64,000 bases of DNA from Anaplasma centrale str. Israel (GCF_000024505.1 NC_013532.1:372001-436000); one strand, 5' to 3'; shown: positions 26,048 through 35,643, counted from the first letter of the stretch. Program-made: numbers and translations. Notes: a model not told the origin generated them from the sequence alone.

Positions 26048-26485
26048 CTAGCAGGTTCCAGCGGTTCCCTCGACTGCTGCACTTTCTGTGTCATGCGCTT
26101 CTTCTTCCACGTGTGTGCCATTGACGTATGTTAACAACTCCCTTGTCCTTGATAGGCTGTAGCGCAGTAACCCTTCAAGAGAGCCTCTAAGGCGAACTTC
26201 CCTGCTGTGCATCGCTTTATACTCCGACAACTCCTCGGTGGCCTTACTAAGCTGCTGGGTCAGTTCTTCGACCTTATCCTCAAGCTTCAAACCAGCCAAA
26301 AGCAAAAGCAAGGTGTCAGAGGTTCTGCTTCTGCCACCGCCGGATATTGCCTCCACCAGCCTGCTCAACCTGCTCGCAAGCTCACCCAGACGCTGCTCTT
26401 CGCTTGCTCCACACGCAACCCTGTAGGTGCTGCCGCGAATCGTAACGTCAACGACGCGCGCTCCATCAGACATCTCTTCAGTCAC
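26048..26485 (-). CDS. ZapA-like cell-division protein
   Basis: The N-terminal half fits ZapA: VVDVTIRGSTYRVACGASEE resembles the beta-strand start of the family, and the RLGELASRLSRLVEAI segment its first helix. A coiled-coil segment (LEDKVEELTQQLSKATEELS) follows. ZapA bundles FtsZ filaments at mid-cell. The protein is 145 residues with an acidic tail. The GTG at 26485 directly adjoins the stop codon of the upstream coiled-coil gene; ATG 26473, four codons in, is an alternative. The pair is likely translated together. Confidence 0.65.
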   Translation of the reverse strand: MTEEMSDGARVVDVTIRGSTYRVACGASEEQRLGELASRLSRLVEAISGGGRSRTSDTLLLLLAGLKLEDKVEELTQQLSKATEELSEYKAMHSREVRLRGSLEGLLRYSLSRTRELLTYVNGTHVEEEAHDTESAAVEGTAGTC

Positions 26486-26773
26486 CTATTCCTCTCTCCG
26501 GTTCAAAATGGATTTTACCGCCTCTATGGACGAGTTCAGACCGTCAACAATCTCACTACACGTCGCTTTCCAGTACGCACACTCTGCCTCCCGTTGTAGT
26601 AACGCCTCCTCGAGCAGCTGCTTTTCGGCAGTGAGTTCGCTAACTCTCCTACCAAACTCGTCAGCATCCGCACCACTGCCGGTACCCAGCCTGCGTGCTA
26701 GAGAATCCTCCAATTCATCAAACGCCCTACGCAGGTCCCCTGCGTAATCCGCATCCCCCGACTTAACAACCAT
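26486..26773 (-). CDS. Small coiled-coil protein upstream of the ZapA-like gene
   Basis: The 95-residue product is almost entirely helical and heptad-rich (for example RVSELTAEKQLLEEALLQRE), with no membrane segment. Genes of this type (DUF4164 or ZapB-like coiled-coil proteins) often sit directly upstream of zapA in alphaproteobacteria, which suits a division role; this is inferred from context. ATG 26773 is chosen because the preceding 25 codons of the longer frame are hydrophobic and unlike the rest. Confidence 0.6.
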   Translation of the reverse strand: MVVKSGDADYAGDLRRAFDELEDSLARRLGTGSGADADEFGRRVSELTAEKQLLEEALLQREAECAYWKATCSEIVDGLNSSIEAVKSILNRREE

Positions 26774-26932
26774 AGGACGACGAACAAAGACCCAAAGACG
26801 CAAACTATTACAGATAACCAAAACATGCAAACTTTTTATTGCTGTCAACCCAAAACTGCAAAACGAGTTTGGGGAACTTCAACAAGTAAAACCCTGCAGC
26901 CACAACACCATAAGCCCATTCTACTGGTGCTG

Positions 26933-27208
26933 CTAACGGCCGTCGACGGCCTTAACGAGCTTCTCACTAGGACGGAAATACACCCTTTTATAGGTTGCTT
27001 TCGGGAGCCTGGAGTTCAAACCATGGTCCTTCAGCACGTAGTGTCGGGTAGAAAACGCGCCAAACCCTCGAAGCTCAACCCTGTGTCCACTACTTATGCA
27101 GCTGACTATAGAGGAAAAAAATATACCCACAATCTGCGAAACCACGGCCTCACCCAGCGAGGGATTTCTTCTTGAAACGCGCTGAATTAGGTCAGATTTA
27201 AGGGACAT
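26933..27208 (-). CDS. ihfB: Integration host factor/HU-family DNA-binding protein (IHF-beta-like)
   Basis: The 91-residue protein has the IHF/HU fold: SLKSDLIQRVSRRNPSLGEA at the N-terminus, the RVELRGFGAFSTRH signature near residue 50 and the C-terminal VYFRPSEKLVKAV helix. The RRNP motif and the lack of the HU GGxxF form favour IHF-beta. IHF bends DNA and takes part in replication, recombination and transcription. ATG 27208 is chosen because the longer frame adds 37 unrelated residues that overlap sppA. It begins 8 bases after the sppA stop codon. Confidence 0.85.
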   Translation of the reverse strand: MSLKSDLIQRVSRRNPSLGEAVVSQIVGIFFSSIVSCISSGHRVELRGFGAFSTRHYVLKDHGLNSRLPKATYKRVYFRPSEKLVKAVDGR

Positions 27209-27215
27209 ACAATGT

Positions 27216-28070
27216 TCATCCAAAAAGCAGTACGTACAAGTGTTGTATAGCAGAGGAAAACAACGCAGGCAAACTAGAATCAATCCGTTGGTAGTCCACG
27301 TCCTTGACGACGCGCACATCCACGTCCCTCTGTGTTTTTAACCACTCCAAAGCCTCCTTTTCCCCTCCTATGGCGTCTACCAGCCCAACTTGCAGCGCTT
27401 GAGCTCCGGTGTATATCCTGCCATCAGAGACCACAGAGACCTTATCGGGAGCAAGCCCACGTCTCTCGGCCACTAAGTCTGTGAAAAAGACGTGGAAATC
27501 ATCCACCACTCCTTGTATTATGCTCTCACCCTCGGGTGACAGCTCCTCCAGAGGAGACATATTGGACTTCAACGGAGCAGTTTTAATAGATTTCAGCGTG
27601 ATGCCCAACTTCCCCGCCACCTCCGCTACACCAATGTACTGCGAAATCACGCCTATAGACCCAGTTATTGTCCCATGGCGCGCAACCACGTGGTCTGCTG
27701 CTATGGCGGCCATATACCCACCTGAAGCAGCTATATTCCCAAGTACCGCGACCACAGGCTTTTTCAGAGCTATCTCCCTTATCTGTTGGTACAGGGCCTC
27801 GCTGTCACCAACAGTGCCGCCAGGGCTGTCTATCCTGAGGACCAACGCCTTCACAGAGTCACTCTCCGCGAGCCGGGCCATCATGGCCTCCCTAGCCCTG
27901 CTACGGCTAATCTCACCGCTAATTCTTACCCTTGCAACATAGTCGTGATTCCTCCTCAAGGTCCCTACAAGCCTCGAGTAATCCACCTGCCCCACAATCA
28001 ACAGCAACAAGCACACGACAAAAAAGAAGGAAGCCCGCCACCACACAACCCTGGAATGCAACGCCTCCAT
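27216..28070 (-). CDS. sppA: Signal peptide peptidase SppA (S49 family)
   Basis: A membrane-anchored serine protease that degrades cleaved signal peptides. One N-terminal membrane segment (FFFVVCLLLLIVGQ) is followed by the S49 domain with VLRIDSPGGTVGDSEAL, the catalytic serine in GNIAASGGYMAA and the catalytic lysine in the APLKSNMSPLEE region, placed as in the B. subtilis short-type SppA. 284 residues. ATG 28070 is preferred to TTG 28097. It lies 31 bases downstream of rpsA and 7 bases before the IHF-like gene, so rpsA-sppA-ihfB form one operon, a familiar proteobacterial order. Confidence 0.92.
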   Translation of the reverse strand: MEALHSRVVWWRASFFFVVCLLLLIVGQVDYSRLVGTLRRNHDYVARVRISGEISRSRAREAMMARLAESDSVKALVLRIDSPGGTVGDSEALYQQIREIALKKPVVAVLGNIAASGGYMAAIAADHVVARHGTITGSIGVISQYIGVAEVAGKLGITLKSIKTAPLKSNMSPLEELSPEGESIIQGVVDDFHVFFTDLVAERRGLAPDKVSVVSDGRIYTGAQALQVGLVDAIGGEKEALEWLKTQRDVDVRVVKDVDYQRIDSSLPALFSSAIQHLYVLLFG

Positions 28071-28101
28071 CTTTAGCAAGTGATCAAGCACGCACAAACT
28101 C

Positions 28102-29784
28102 CTACTTCAGCGATAAGACAAGACTGTAAGACCCAACCGTCAAAACTTCAGCTTCCACCCTATCACCAGGGAAGAACTTCTTATTTTCGGGCAGGTATTC
28201 TTGCTTCACCAGTACGTTGAAGCTCTCCGACCCCTCAAACACGTCAACCAGCACGCCCATATCTTCGAGGACCTTCGAAACTGTGACAACGATCTGGTCG
28301 CCAATCCCGACCCTCTTCAGCAAATCAAGAAACGGATCCCGCTCGATCTGCTTAACTCCCAAGTCGATCTTGTTCTTATTCGTGGTGACCATCAATATCT
28401 TAGCCTGCACAAGGTCTCCAACACTGTACTGCTTCAGCGCCGCCTCTGGGGAGCTGCTCCAACTCAGCTCCGTGGAGCGAATAAGCCCCTCGATCCCCGA
28501 TCCAGAGCTGTCATCCTCGAATGAGACAAACATACCCAAACCGCTGATGCTCTTCACTCTGGTCTCAACCACAGACCCAACGGGGTGCCTGTCGATAAAC
28601 GCCTCCCACGGGTTTTCCTTGCATCTTTTTATGCTCAAGCTCATACGGTTCTTGGCCGCATCCAGGCTTAGGACCTTTGCTTCAACCTCCTCACCACGCA
28701 TAAAGGTTTGATTTACGGGGAGATGACTCCTCACCCAACTTACCTCAGACACGTGTATCAATCCCTCCACGCCGGTTTCCAACTCCACAAAAATTCCGTA
28801 GTCTTCGATACTTGTGACTATTCCCTTGTGTATGCTGTCCACTGGATATCTCTCCTCCACGTTCGCCCAAGGGCTCTCCTCCAGTTGTTTGACCCCCAAG
28901 GAGATCTTACGGTTCTCTCTGTCAATCCTGATTATCTTCGCGCGCACCGTCTGCCCGCAAGAAAACACAGCGGAGGGGTGACTAACGCGACTCCAGGAGA
29001 TATCCGTTATGTGCAATAACCCGTCTACAACCCCAACCGATGGGGACTCGTGTATACCTATGAACACGCCATACTTAGTGATGCTCTTAACTTTGCCCTC
29101 GATGATGCTGCCCTCCTCCAGCTGACTTAAGAAAGAATCCTTTGCGTCCGCTAGTGACTCCTCCAGCACTGCTTTCCGCGAAACAACGATGTTCCCCTGC
29201 TTCTTGTCCATCTTGAGAATGCGGAACTTCTGCTTCTTGCCCAGTAAGGGAGTGATATCTTTGACCTGACGCAGCCCCACATGGCTCGCGGGCAAAAAGG
29301 CCACAACTCCCCCGACGTCCACGGTGTATCCGCACCTAATGGAACCGAAGATAACCCCCTCCACGTCAGTCTTCTCCTCTGCAGCCTTTTCGAGCCTTTG
29401 CCACAACTCATCTCTTATCGCCTTCTCGCGGCTGAGGACCACACTGCCGCTCTTGCCCTCAATTTTTTCTAGACAGAGCTTCACCTTGGAGCCGACTGCA
29501 ACATCTTGCCCGCCATCGCCACCAAGCTCAAACTCCCTGAGGGATACCACGCCTTCGGACTTCAACCCTGCATCGACAGTTATGTATCCTCCGTCCATAC
29601 AGATCACAGTGCCCTCTATTATTTCCCCTTCCTTTGGCCCCCTATCGAGCAGCTCAGACAAGGCATCAGAAAGATCGGCGTCACCAGACTCTATCTCGTC
29701 AAAACCGTGGCTTACAAACCTGTTGGAATACATCCTGTTTATACTACCCAAGGCACCGCCCTGCAAACCCCCACCTGACGACAT
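28102..29784 (-). CDS. rpsA: 30S ribosomal protein S1
   Basis: S1 binds mRNA leaders on the small subunit and helps initiation where Shine-Dalgarno sites are weak, which is common in this window. The 560-residue protein has six S1 (OB-fold) domains. The later ones share the GIVTSIEDYGIFVELETG type motif, with GLIHVSEVSW and similar HxTD/SW ends, and two degenerate domains come first. The start ATG at 29784 gives a Gly/Ser-rich leader of about 15 residues. It is preceded by cmk, the usual partner of rpsA. Confidence 0.96.
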   Translation of the reverse strand: MSSGGGLQGGALGSINRMYSNRFVSHGFDEIESGDADLSDALSELLDRGPKEGEIIEGTVICMDGGYITVDAGLKSEGVVSLREFELGGDGGQDVAVGSKVKLCLEKIEGKSGSVVLSREKAIRDELWQRLEKAAEEKTDVEGVIFGSIRCGYTVDVGGVVAFLPASHVGLRQVKDITPLLGKKQKFRILKMDKKQGNIVVSRKAVLEESLADAKDSFLSQLEEGSIIEGKVKSITKYGVFIGIHESPSVGVVDGLLHITDISWSRVSHPSAVFSCGQTVRAKIIRIDRENRKISLGVKQLEESPWANVEERYPVDSIHKGIVTSIEDYGIFVELETGVEGLIHVSEVSWVRSHLPVNQTFMRGEEVEAKVLSLDAAKNRMSLSIKRCKENPWEAFIDRHPVGSVVETRVKSISGLGMFVSFEDDSSGSGIEGLIRSTELSWSSSPEAALKQYSVGDLVQAKILMVTTNKNKIDLGVKQIERDPFLDLLKRVGIGDQIVVTVSKVLEDMGVLVDVFEGSESFNVLVKQEYLPENKKFFPGDRVEAEVLTVGSYSLVLSLK

Positions 29785-29847
29785 ACACTAAGCCCGCAAA
29801 CAACGAAAGAAAACAACGAGTGGCAATAATATACCGTTCGCGCAGTT

Positions 29848-30522
29848 TTACAAGAACGTTTTTATTTTTTCCACCAACTCCCGCAGAGTAGCCGCCCTCT
29901 TCATGTGTGAGTTGTTGAGGTAAATAGCATCCCCAGTGCGTACCAAGGGGGCGACACCCCTGTGAGTATCCCTAATGTCTCTGCGCAGCAGGTGGAATAG
30001 CACACTCTTGTACATTACCCTGCGGGTAGAGTTGCGCAACTGTTTGAAACGCCTTCGCGCCCTGACCGACACATACGCGCTGACAAAGATCTTCACATCG
30101 GCATTGGGACATACGACGGAAGCGATATCCCTTCCATCTACAACAACACCCCGCGAAGCATTGAGCACAAACTGTTGCTGTATCGGCAGCAATGCGGATC
30201 TGACCTTGCCATCTCTGGCAAGTATTGATGCCATCCTTCCAACGCGCTCGCCATGGTACTCCGGGCTATCATGGTTCAGCGCTGCCAGGATTTCTTCCTT
30301 TTCCTCTGTGCTGAGCCGAATTTCTGCGTTGCTGCTCTGGGCTTGCAAGTATTTATGCAAAAACCTGACCGCAAAAACCCTGTACAACTTTCCGGTGTTT
30401 AGGTGTTGCATACGAAAAGCGCTGGCTATCCCCTTGGCGAGCGTTCCCTTTCCGGAACAAGACGGCCCATCGATGGCTATAACTAAGCGCCTACCGCGCC
30501 GATTGTTCAAGCTATTGGTCAT
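29848..30522 (-). CDS. cmk: Cytidylate kinase
   Basis: Cmk phosphorylates CMP and dCMP. The P-loop is IDGPSCSGKGTLAKGIA near residue 17, and the conserved VVDGRDIASVVCPNADVKIF block is near residue 115, with the RR(D)xRDxxR-type lid segment LLRRDIRDTHR near residue 190. 224 residues. ATG 30522 is preferred over GTG 30528 because AGGAG lies six bases upstream. The start overlaps the end of the upstream methyltransferase gene, so the two are translationally coupled, and rpsA follows. Confidence 0.93.
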   Translation of the reverse strand: MTNSLNNRRGRRLVIAIDGPSCSGKGTLAKGIASAFRMQHLNTGKLYRVFAVRFLHKYLQAQSSNAEIRLSTEEKEEILAALNHDSPEYHGERVGRMASILARDGKVRSALLPIQQQFVLNASRGVVVDGRDIASVVCPNADVKIFVSAYVSVRARRRFKQLRNSTRRVMYKSVLFHLLRRDIRDTHRGVAPLVRTGDAIYLNNSHMKRAATLRELVEKIKTFL

Positions 30523-31300
30523 GAACACTCCTGTGCAGCTGCAAGTAACTCGAATATAGCACTATCGCGGCCGCATTGGACACGTTCAGACTATTTATTC
30601 GTGCTGACATCGGAATTTTGACCAGATGGTCACAGTGCTCTCGCGTCAGTCTCCTTATACCCTTTCCCTCCGATCCCAGTATTATAGCTCTACGTTCGCA
30701 AAAACTAATTTCATGCAAAGCTTTGTCCCCGTCTACATCCATACCGTAGCACCAGTATCCATTTTGCTTCAAGTACTCCATCGTCTTGACCAGATTGCCC
30801 ACTCGCACTACCGGAACAAGATCTGCGGCTCCACTGGACACCCTCGTAATGATGCAGTTTTCAGAAGGGGAATGATGCTCCGGTAAGATGACCGCATCCA
30901 CGTCAAAACAAGCAGCTGACCTGACTATCGCACCCACGTTGTTGATGTCCGTAACTTGGTCCAGAAGAACCACGGTGGAAGCCGTAAAAGCGGAGCCCGA
31001 CACTATATCCTCCACTCTTAGTTTGTCACCGTCACGCCCGAAAAGCTTGCCAACCCTGAGCGCGATTCCTTGATGCACCGTCCTGCCGTGACCCCAAATC
31101 TTGCCGATCTCCTCTGCCGCAACCCTCCTTGGACGTATGCCCTTGTTCTGCGCCATACGCGCAACTTCTGGATGCTTCTTCAAGAACTCTCCAGTAACAA
31201 GCAGTTCTCTGCACACCCTGTTCGGGTTCTGGAGGGCAGAAATGCACACATGCCTACCGCATATCCACATGCATTCCTCGTGGTTTCTGGTGCGACCCAT
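30512..31300 (-). CDS. SpoU/TrmH-family RNA 2'-O-methyltransferase (RlmB-like)
   Basis: The protein has the N-terminal L30e-like substrate domain (GRHVCISALQNPNRVCREL), followed by the SPOUT knot: VVLLDQVTDINNVGAIVRSA (motif 1), AIILGSEGKGIRRL (motif 2) and IPMSARINSLNVSNAAAIVLY (motif 3). This is the order seen in RlmB, which methylates G2251 of 23S rRNA with S-adenosylmethionine. The exact target cannot be fixed from sequence. 262 residues, ATG 31300. It is divergent from the tRNA-tuf cluster. Confidence 0.9.
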   Translation of the reverse strand: MGRTRNHEECMWICGRHVCISALQNPNRVCRELLVTGEFLKKHPEVARMAQNKGIRPRRVAAEEIGKIWGHGRTVHQGIALRVGKLFGRDGDKLRVEDIVSGSAFTASTVVLLDQVTDINNVGAIVRSAACFDVDAVILPEHHSPSENCIITRVSSGAADLVPVVRVGNLVKTMEYLKQNGYWCYGMDVDGDKALHEISFCERRAIILGSEGKGIRRLTREHCDHLVKIPMSARINSLNVSNAAAIVLYSSYLQLHRSVHDQ

Positions 31301-31464
31301 AACTTTGTTGTTGTAAAGCCTAAAAATTTTGCTAACGTATGCATTGACGTATTGTAGGGTTTAATTTCTCTGAATCAACTCTAGAATCGCAGTTGGTTTT
31401 TTTGTATTGCTTTTGTGAATTATGTGCTATTACAGGGGCGTCGCTTTTTTGGCTGAGTCTCAGG

Positions 31465-31547
31465 GGAGGGGTGGCCGAGTGGTCAAAGGCAGCAGACTGT
31501 AAATCTGCCCACTTATGTGTACGTAGGTTCAAATCCTACCTCCTCCA
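31465..31547 (+). tRNA. tRNA-Tyr (anticodon GTA)
   Basis: A full cloverleaf can be drawn: acceptor GGAGGGG pairs with CTCCTCC (one G-U pair), the D-arm GCCGAGTGGTCAAAGGC, the anticodon stem GCAGA/TCTGC with loop CTGTAAA giving GTA, a long variable arm (class II, as for tyrosine), and the T-arm GTAGG-TTCAAAT-CCTAC. The CCA end is not encoded. It lies 8 bases before tRNA-Gly and upstream of tuf. Confidence 0.95.
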
Positions 31548-31555
31548 CGGCTGTT

Positions 31556-31626
31556 GCGGGTATAACTCAGTGGTAGAGTAGCAGCCTTCCAAGCTGCCCG
31601 CGTGGGTTCGATTCCCATTACCCGCT
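31556..31626 (+). tRNA. tRNA-Gly (anticodon TCC)
   Basis: Acceptor GCGGGTA pairs with TACCCGC, the D-arm is ACTCAGTGGTAGAGT, the anticodon stem GCAGC/GCTGC has loop CTTCCAA (anticodon TCC), and the T-arm is GTGGG-TTCGATT-CCCAT. Discriminator T; no encoded CCA. Only 53 bases separate it from the tuf start codon, so the tRNAs are probably processed from the same transcript as tuf, as in the tRNA-Tyr/Gly-tuf clusters of other bacteria. Confidence 0.96.
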
Positions 31627-31679
31627 CTTTGAAAGGTATCTTGTCGCTGTGATGTGTTGTTTTGTTTTGGGGTAATTTT

Positions 31680-32861
31680 ATGACAGAAGGGAGAAAGCCG
31701 CACATAAACGTAGGTACGATAGGGCATGTTGACCACGGGAAGACCACGTTAACGGCTGCGCTTACTGCGGTATTGACAAGAAGGCTCAGTGGGGCGAACA
31801 AGGTAGTGAAGTACGACGAGATAGACAAGGCACCTGAGGAGAGAGCTCGTGGCATTACCATTTCCACAGCGCATGTAGAGTACGAGACGGAGAGCAGGCA
31901 CTATGCGCATGTAGACTGTCCTGGTCATGCGGACTACATAAAGAACATGATAACTGGTGCTGCGCAGATGGACGTGGCGATACTGGTAGTTTCTGCGACT
32001 GATGGAGCGATGCCACAGACTCGTGAGCACATACTACTAGCCAAGCAGGTGGGTGTGAAGGACATAGTCACATGGATAAACAAGTGTGACGTGGTTGAAG
32101 ATGAAGAAATGCTGTCGATAGTTGAGATGGAGGTCAGGGAGCTTCTGAGCAACTATGGGTATGACGGTGACAGTGTTGACGTAGTTAGGGGGTCTGCGGT
32201 CAAGGCATTGGAGGAAGGTTCTGATGGTCCGTGGAGTGAGAAGATCATGGAGCTAGTTGGGGCACTGGAGAAGATAGAGCTCCCGGTTAGAGAGAAGGAC
32301 AAGCCATTTTTGATGTCTGTTGAAGACGTATTCTCAATTCCCGGTCGTGGCACAGTAGTTACGGGTAGGATTGAGAGAGGAGTAATAAAGGTAGGAGACA
32401 AAGTGGACATTGTGGGTCTGAGGGATCTGCAGAGCACGGTGTGCACTGGGGTTGAGATGTTCCATAAGGCCTTAGAGACTGGTGAAGCTGGGGACAACGC
32501 TGGCATACTGCTAAGGGGCATCAAGAAGGAAGATGTGGAGCGGGGTCAGGTATTGAGTGCACCTGGTCAGATGTGCTCATACAAAGCATTCAAAGCGGAG
32601 GTATACGTTCTGAAGAAGGAGGAAGGGGGGAGGCACACTCCATTCTTCTCGAACTACCAGCCTCAGTTTTACGTACGTACTACCGACGTTACTGGAAGCA
32701 TAAAGTTACCCAGTGGGGTTGAGATGGTAATGCCTGGTGATAATCTCAGCATCGAGGTCACTCTGGACAAACCTGTTGCTCTTGATAAGGGGCTGAGGTT
32801 TGCAGTTCGGGAAGGTGGAAGAACCGTCGGCTCCGGTATCATAACTGAGATTTTGGAGTAG
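31680..32861 (+). CDS. tuf: Elongation factor Tu
   Basis: EF-Tu delivers aminoacyl-tRNA to the ribosome. The P-loop GHVDHGKT is at residues 15-22, the switch segments [13 protein letters not shown] and [15 protein letters not shown] follow, and the guanine-recognition motif is NKCD. Domains II and III are complete at 393 residues. ATG 31680 gives the normal [12 protein letters not shown] start; the longer frame would run into the spacer. It heads the ribosomal array, six bases before rpsJ. A second tuf may exist elsewhere in the genome. Confidence 0.98.
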   Translation: MTEGRKPHINVGTIGHVDHGKTTLTAALTAVLTRRLSGANKVVKYDEIDKAPEERARGITISTAHVEYETESRHYAHVDCPGHADYIKNMITGAAQMDVAILVVSATDGAMPQTREHILLAKQVGVKDIVTWINKCDVVEDEEMLSIVEMEVRELLSNYGYDGDSVDVVRGSAVKALEEGSDGPWSEKIMELVGALEKIELPVREKDKPFLMSVEDVFSIPGRGTVVTGRIERGVIKVGDKVDIVGLRDLQSTVCTGVEMFHKALETGEAGDNAGILLRGIKKEDVERGQVLSAPGQMCSYKAFKAEVYVLKKEEGGRHTPFFSNYQPQFYVRTTDVTGSIKLPSGVEMVMPGDNLSIEVTLDKPVALDKGLRFAVREGGRTVGSGIITEILE

Positions 32862-32867
32862 TGGCTC

Positions 32868-33185
32868 ATGGTAACACAGAAGATATACATTGAGCTTAAA
32901 GCGTTCGACCATTGCTTGCTCGATAGGTCTGCTCGCAGTATTATTCTGATTGCGAGGAGGAGCGGTGCCAAGGTCAATGGTCCCGTGTTTTTCCCCCGCA
33001 GGATTGCGAGGTTCATTGTTAATCGATCGACTCATGTCGACAAGAAGTCTAGGGAGCAGTTTGAGATCAGAACGCATAAGAGGTTGATTAGTCTTCCCAA
33101 AGCCAATTCTGCCATACTCCAGGCCCTCATGAGCCTTCAGCTGCCAGCTGGTGTTGATGTTAAGGTCAAGGTCGTAGGAGGGTAA
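32868..33185 (+). CDS. rpsJ: 30S ribosomal protein S10
   Basis: First gene of the S10 block, 105 residues. The family segment [17 protein letters not shown] is modified from the usual GPIPLPTR, and IRTHKRLI is intact. S10 contacts the 30S head and is the transcription factor NusE. ATG at 32868, six bases after tuf; rplC starts one base after its stop codon. Confidence 0.96.
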   Translation: MVTQKIYIELKAFDHCLLDRSARSIILIARRSGAKVNGPVFFPRRIARFIVNRSTHVDKKSREQFEIRTHKRLISLPKANSAILQALMSLQLPAGVDVKVKVVGG

Positions 33186-33186
33186 C

Positions 33187-33885
33187 GTGGCGACTGGAAG
33201 CAGAGTTGGTCTGTTGATGAAGAAAATTGGTAATACTGCGGTATTCGGGGATTCAGGCGCTAGGGTCCCGGTGACCTTGTTGCTGTTGGAGGATACTCTT
33301 GTCGTAGAGGTGAAAAGGCGTGATGTGCATGGGTATGACGCGGTTGTGCTTGGTGTGCGTCGGCCTGGGCGTTTGAATAAGCCGCAGGTGTGCGCGCTGA
33401 GGAAGAAGGGAATAGATGTGGATTGCCACCTGTTTGAGTCCAGGGTGGATGCGGTTGATGGCATCGAGCCCGGTAGTAGGATCTCGGTGGATCATTTTTT
33501 CCAGGGTCAGTTTGTGGATGTTGCCGGACGCTCCATAGGTAGGGGTTTTGCTGGCGTTATGAAAAGGCATAACTTTAGGGGGTTACGGGCGTCTCACGGT
33601 GTTTCCATATCTCATAGGTCGCAAGGGTCTACTGGGCAGTGCCAAGATCCGGGTAGAGTGTTCAAGGGTAAGAAGATGGCCGGGCACATGGGTTGTAGTA
33701 TGTCGGTTGTGCAGAATCTAAGGGTAGTTCTAGTGGATTCCGAAAGGTCGTTGCTTGTTGTTGAAGGCACCAACGTCCCTGGTTCTTGCGGGTCATATGT
33801 GTTGGTGAGGGATGCTGTGAAAAAACCTGTACCGGGAGGTGGCAATGTGGTAGCTGCTCAGCCTTCTGTAGGCGCTGCTGGTTAA
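33187..33885 (+). CDS. rplC: 50S ribosomal protein L3
   Basis: 232 residues with the N-terminal RVGLLMKKIGNTAVF block and the conserved GRGFAGVMKRHNFRG and SHGVSISHRSQGSTGQ segments that reach the peptidyl transferase centre. The C-terminal extension (about 15 residues after KKPVPGGG) is Ala/Val-rich. GTG start at 33187. It follows rpsJ directly and precedes rplD by 17 bases. Confidence 0.96.
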   Translation: MATGSRVGLLMKKIGNTAVFGDSGARVPVTLLLLEDTLVVEVKRRDVHGYDAVVLGVRRPGRLNKPQVCALRKKGIDVDCHLFESRVDAVDGIEPGSRISVDHFFQGQFVDVAGRSIGRGFAGVMKRHNFRGLRASHGVSISHRSQGSTGQCQDPGRVFKGKKMAGHMGCSMSVVQNLRVVLVDSERSLLVVEGTNVPGSCGSYVLVRDAVKKPVPGGGNVVAAQPSVGAAG

Positions 33886-33902
33886 GGAGGTAAGGGGCGT
33901 TT

Positions 33903-34529
33903 ATGGAAGTTAATGTGGTAAACATCAAGAATGAAGTGGTTGGCCAGTTGGAGCTCAATGCTTCGGTGTTTGGTGTGCAACCCAGGCGTGATGTGCTGAG
34001 AGATGTGGTGGATTGGCAGCTTGCCAAGAGACGTGCTGGCACGCACAAAACCAGGTGTATATCTGATGTGCGCGGTACCACGGCTAAGCCTTACAGACAG
34101 AAGCATACCGGTAGGGCCAGGCAGGGTAGCTTGCGTAGCCCGCAATTTCGAGGAGGTGCGGTGGTGTTTGGCCCTGTGAACAGGAGTCATGCGTACTCTC
34201 TGAACAAAAAGGTGCGTAGGTTGGGGCTGAAGGTTGCGCTGTCTATGAAAGTGTCCGATAGTAAACTTGTGGTGTTGGACGACTCAGGCTTGGTTTTGGA
34301 AAAAACCGCTGATGCGCGCGCGGCTTTCGGTAATTTCGGTGCATACGGGTCCTATTTGGTAGTTGCCGAGGGGTACGAGGACAAAGTTGCATGCGCATGT
34401 AGGAATCTTCCTAATGTTGACCTGTTGAAATATGCTGGCATAAACGTCCTAGATATACTGCGACACGATTGCGTAATCCTGACTGTTGGTGCGGTTAAGT
34501 GTCTTGAGAGTAGGTTGTGTAATGGATAG
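33903..34529 (+). CDS. rplD: 50S ribosomal protein L4
   Basis: 208 residues. The exit-tunnel loop KPYRQKHTGRARQGSLRSPQ followed by FRGGAVVFGP is well conserved. In some bacteria L4 represses its own operon, but no such leader structure was identified here. ATG at 33903 with an AAGGAGG site upstream (about 33886-33892), the strongest Shine-Dalgarno in this array. Its stop codon overlaps the rplW start by 8 bases. Confidence 0.96.
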   Translation: MEVNVVNIKNEVVGQLELNASVFGVQPRRDVLRDVVDWQLAKRRAGTHKTRCISDVRGTTAKPYRQKHTGRARQGSLRSPQFRGGAVVFGPVNRSHAYSLNKKVRRLGLKVALSMKVSDSKLVVLDDSGLVLEKTADARAAFGNFGAYGSYLVVAEGYEDKVACACRNLPNVDLLKYAGINVLDILRHDCVILTVGAVKCLESRLCNG

Positions 34530-34809
34530 TTTGTCGGTAGTTTCCTCTCCCGTGGTTACGGAGAAGTCGGTTTCGCTGAGTGAGGGGTGTAATAGATATG
34601 CGGTCTACGTTGCTGTTGGTGCTACTAAGCCTCAGATTAGGCGCGCTATAGAGCTGCTGTGTGGGGAGGCTCCCGTGGATGTGTGCTCACTCAGAGTCAA
34701 GGGTAAGAGGAAGCGTTGTAAGGGTGTTCCCGGACGGAGAAAGGATAGGAAGAAGGTTTACTTTTCTCTGCCCAAAGATAAGGAATTCAAGATTGTGGGG
34801 GCGAAATGA
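34522..34809 (+). CDS. rplW: 50S ribosomal protein L23
   Basis: 95 residues; [17 protein letters not shown] at the N-terminus and [19 protein letters not shown] are the L23 marks. L23 lies at the tunnel exit and docks trigger factor and SRP. ATG 34522 overlaps the rplD stop region; the longer upstream frame runs through rplD and is rejected. Its TGA overlaps the rplB ATG (ATGA). Confidence 0.94.
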   Translation: MDSLSVVSSPVVTEKSVSLSEGCNRYAVYVAVGATKPQIRRAIELLCGEAPVDVCSLRVKGKRKRCKGVPGRRKDRKKVYFSLPKDKEFKIVGAK

Positions 34810-35639
34810 GTCTCAAGGTTCTGAATCCCATTACTCCTTCCCTTAGAGGGACCGTTGTGGTCAGCAGGCTTGCGCTATGGAGGGGTAAACCTGAGAAGTC
34901 ACTGGTTGTTGGCAAAGTCTCCAGTGGAGGCAGGAACGCGCGTGGTGTGGTCACCGTGCGCCATCGTGGAGGGGGTCACAAGCGGCTGTACAGGGTGGTG
35001 GACCTTAAAAGGAGCAAGGATGGAGTGCCGGCCGTTGTGCAGCGGTTGGAGTACGATCCGAATCGTACTGCTTTTTTGGCCTTAGTCCGCTATGAGGATG
35101 GGGAGTTGTCATACATCTTGGCTCCCGACGGATTGAAGGTTGATGATATGGTTGTTTCAGGTGCAGGGGCGGATGTGCTTCCTGGGAACTGTCTGCAACT
35201 CAACTCGATACCGGCTGGAACTTTTGTGCACAATGTAGAGCTTAGGCCGGGTAGTGGTGGCGTCATAGCCAGGGCGGCTGGTAGCTACGCCCAGGTTATG
35301 GGTAGAGATGGTGCGTATGTCCTGCTGAGGCTTGGTTCCGGAGAGGTGAGGAAGGTTTTGTCCATATGTAGGGCCACCGTAGGTGTTGTCTCGAATTTGA
35401 ACAATCAGAATATAAAACTCGGAAAGGCGGGTAGGAGTAGGTGGCTTGGTTTTAGGCCTGCTGTTCGTGGTGTTGCTATGAACCCTGTAGACCACCCGCA
35501 CGGTGGTGGGGAAGGTAAGACCTCTGGTGGTAGGAACTCTGTTACCCCGTGGGGTGTGCCGACCAAGGGTAAGAAAACCCGAAAACGTGGCAAGCACAGC
35601 GATAAGTATATAAAGATTTCATCTGTCAGGAGGAGGTAA
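34806..35639 (+). CDS. rplB: 50S ribosomal protein L2
   Basis: 277 residues, full length. The conserved [12 protein letters not shown] block lies near residue 55 and the near-C-terminal [20 protein letters not shown] block carries the histidine needed for peptidyl transfer. It overlaps rplW at ATGA and is followed by rpsS after 4 bases with AGGAGG in between. Confidence 0.97.
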   Translation: MSLKVLNPITPSLRGTVVVSRLALWRGKPEKSLVVGKVSSGGRNARGVVTVRHRGGGHKRLYRVVDLKRSKDGVPAVVQRLEYDPNRTAFLALVRYEDGELSYILAPDGLKVDDMVVSGAGADVLPGNCLQLNSIPAGTFVHNVELRPGSGGVIARAAGSYAQVMGRDGAYVLLRLGSGEVRKVLSICRATVGVVSNLNNQNIKLGKAGRSRWLGFRPAVRGVAMNPVDHPHGGGEGKTSGGRNSVTPWGVPTKGKKTRKRGKHSDKYIKISSVRRR

Positions 35640-35643
35640 TTGC

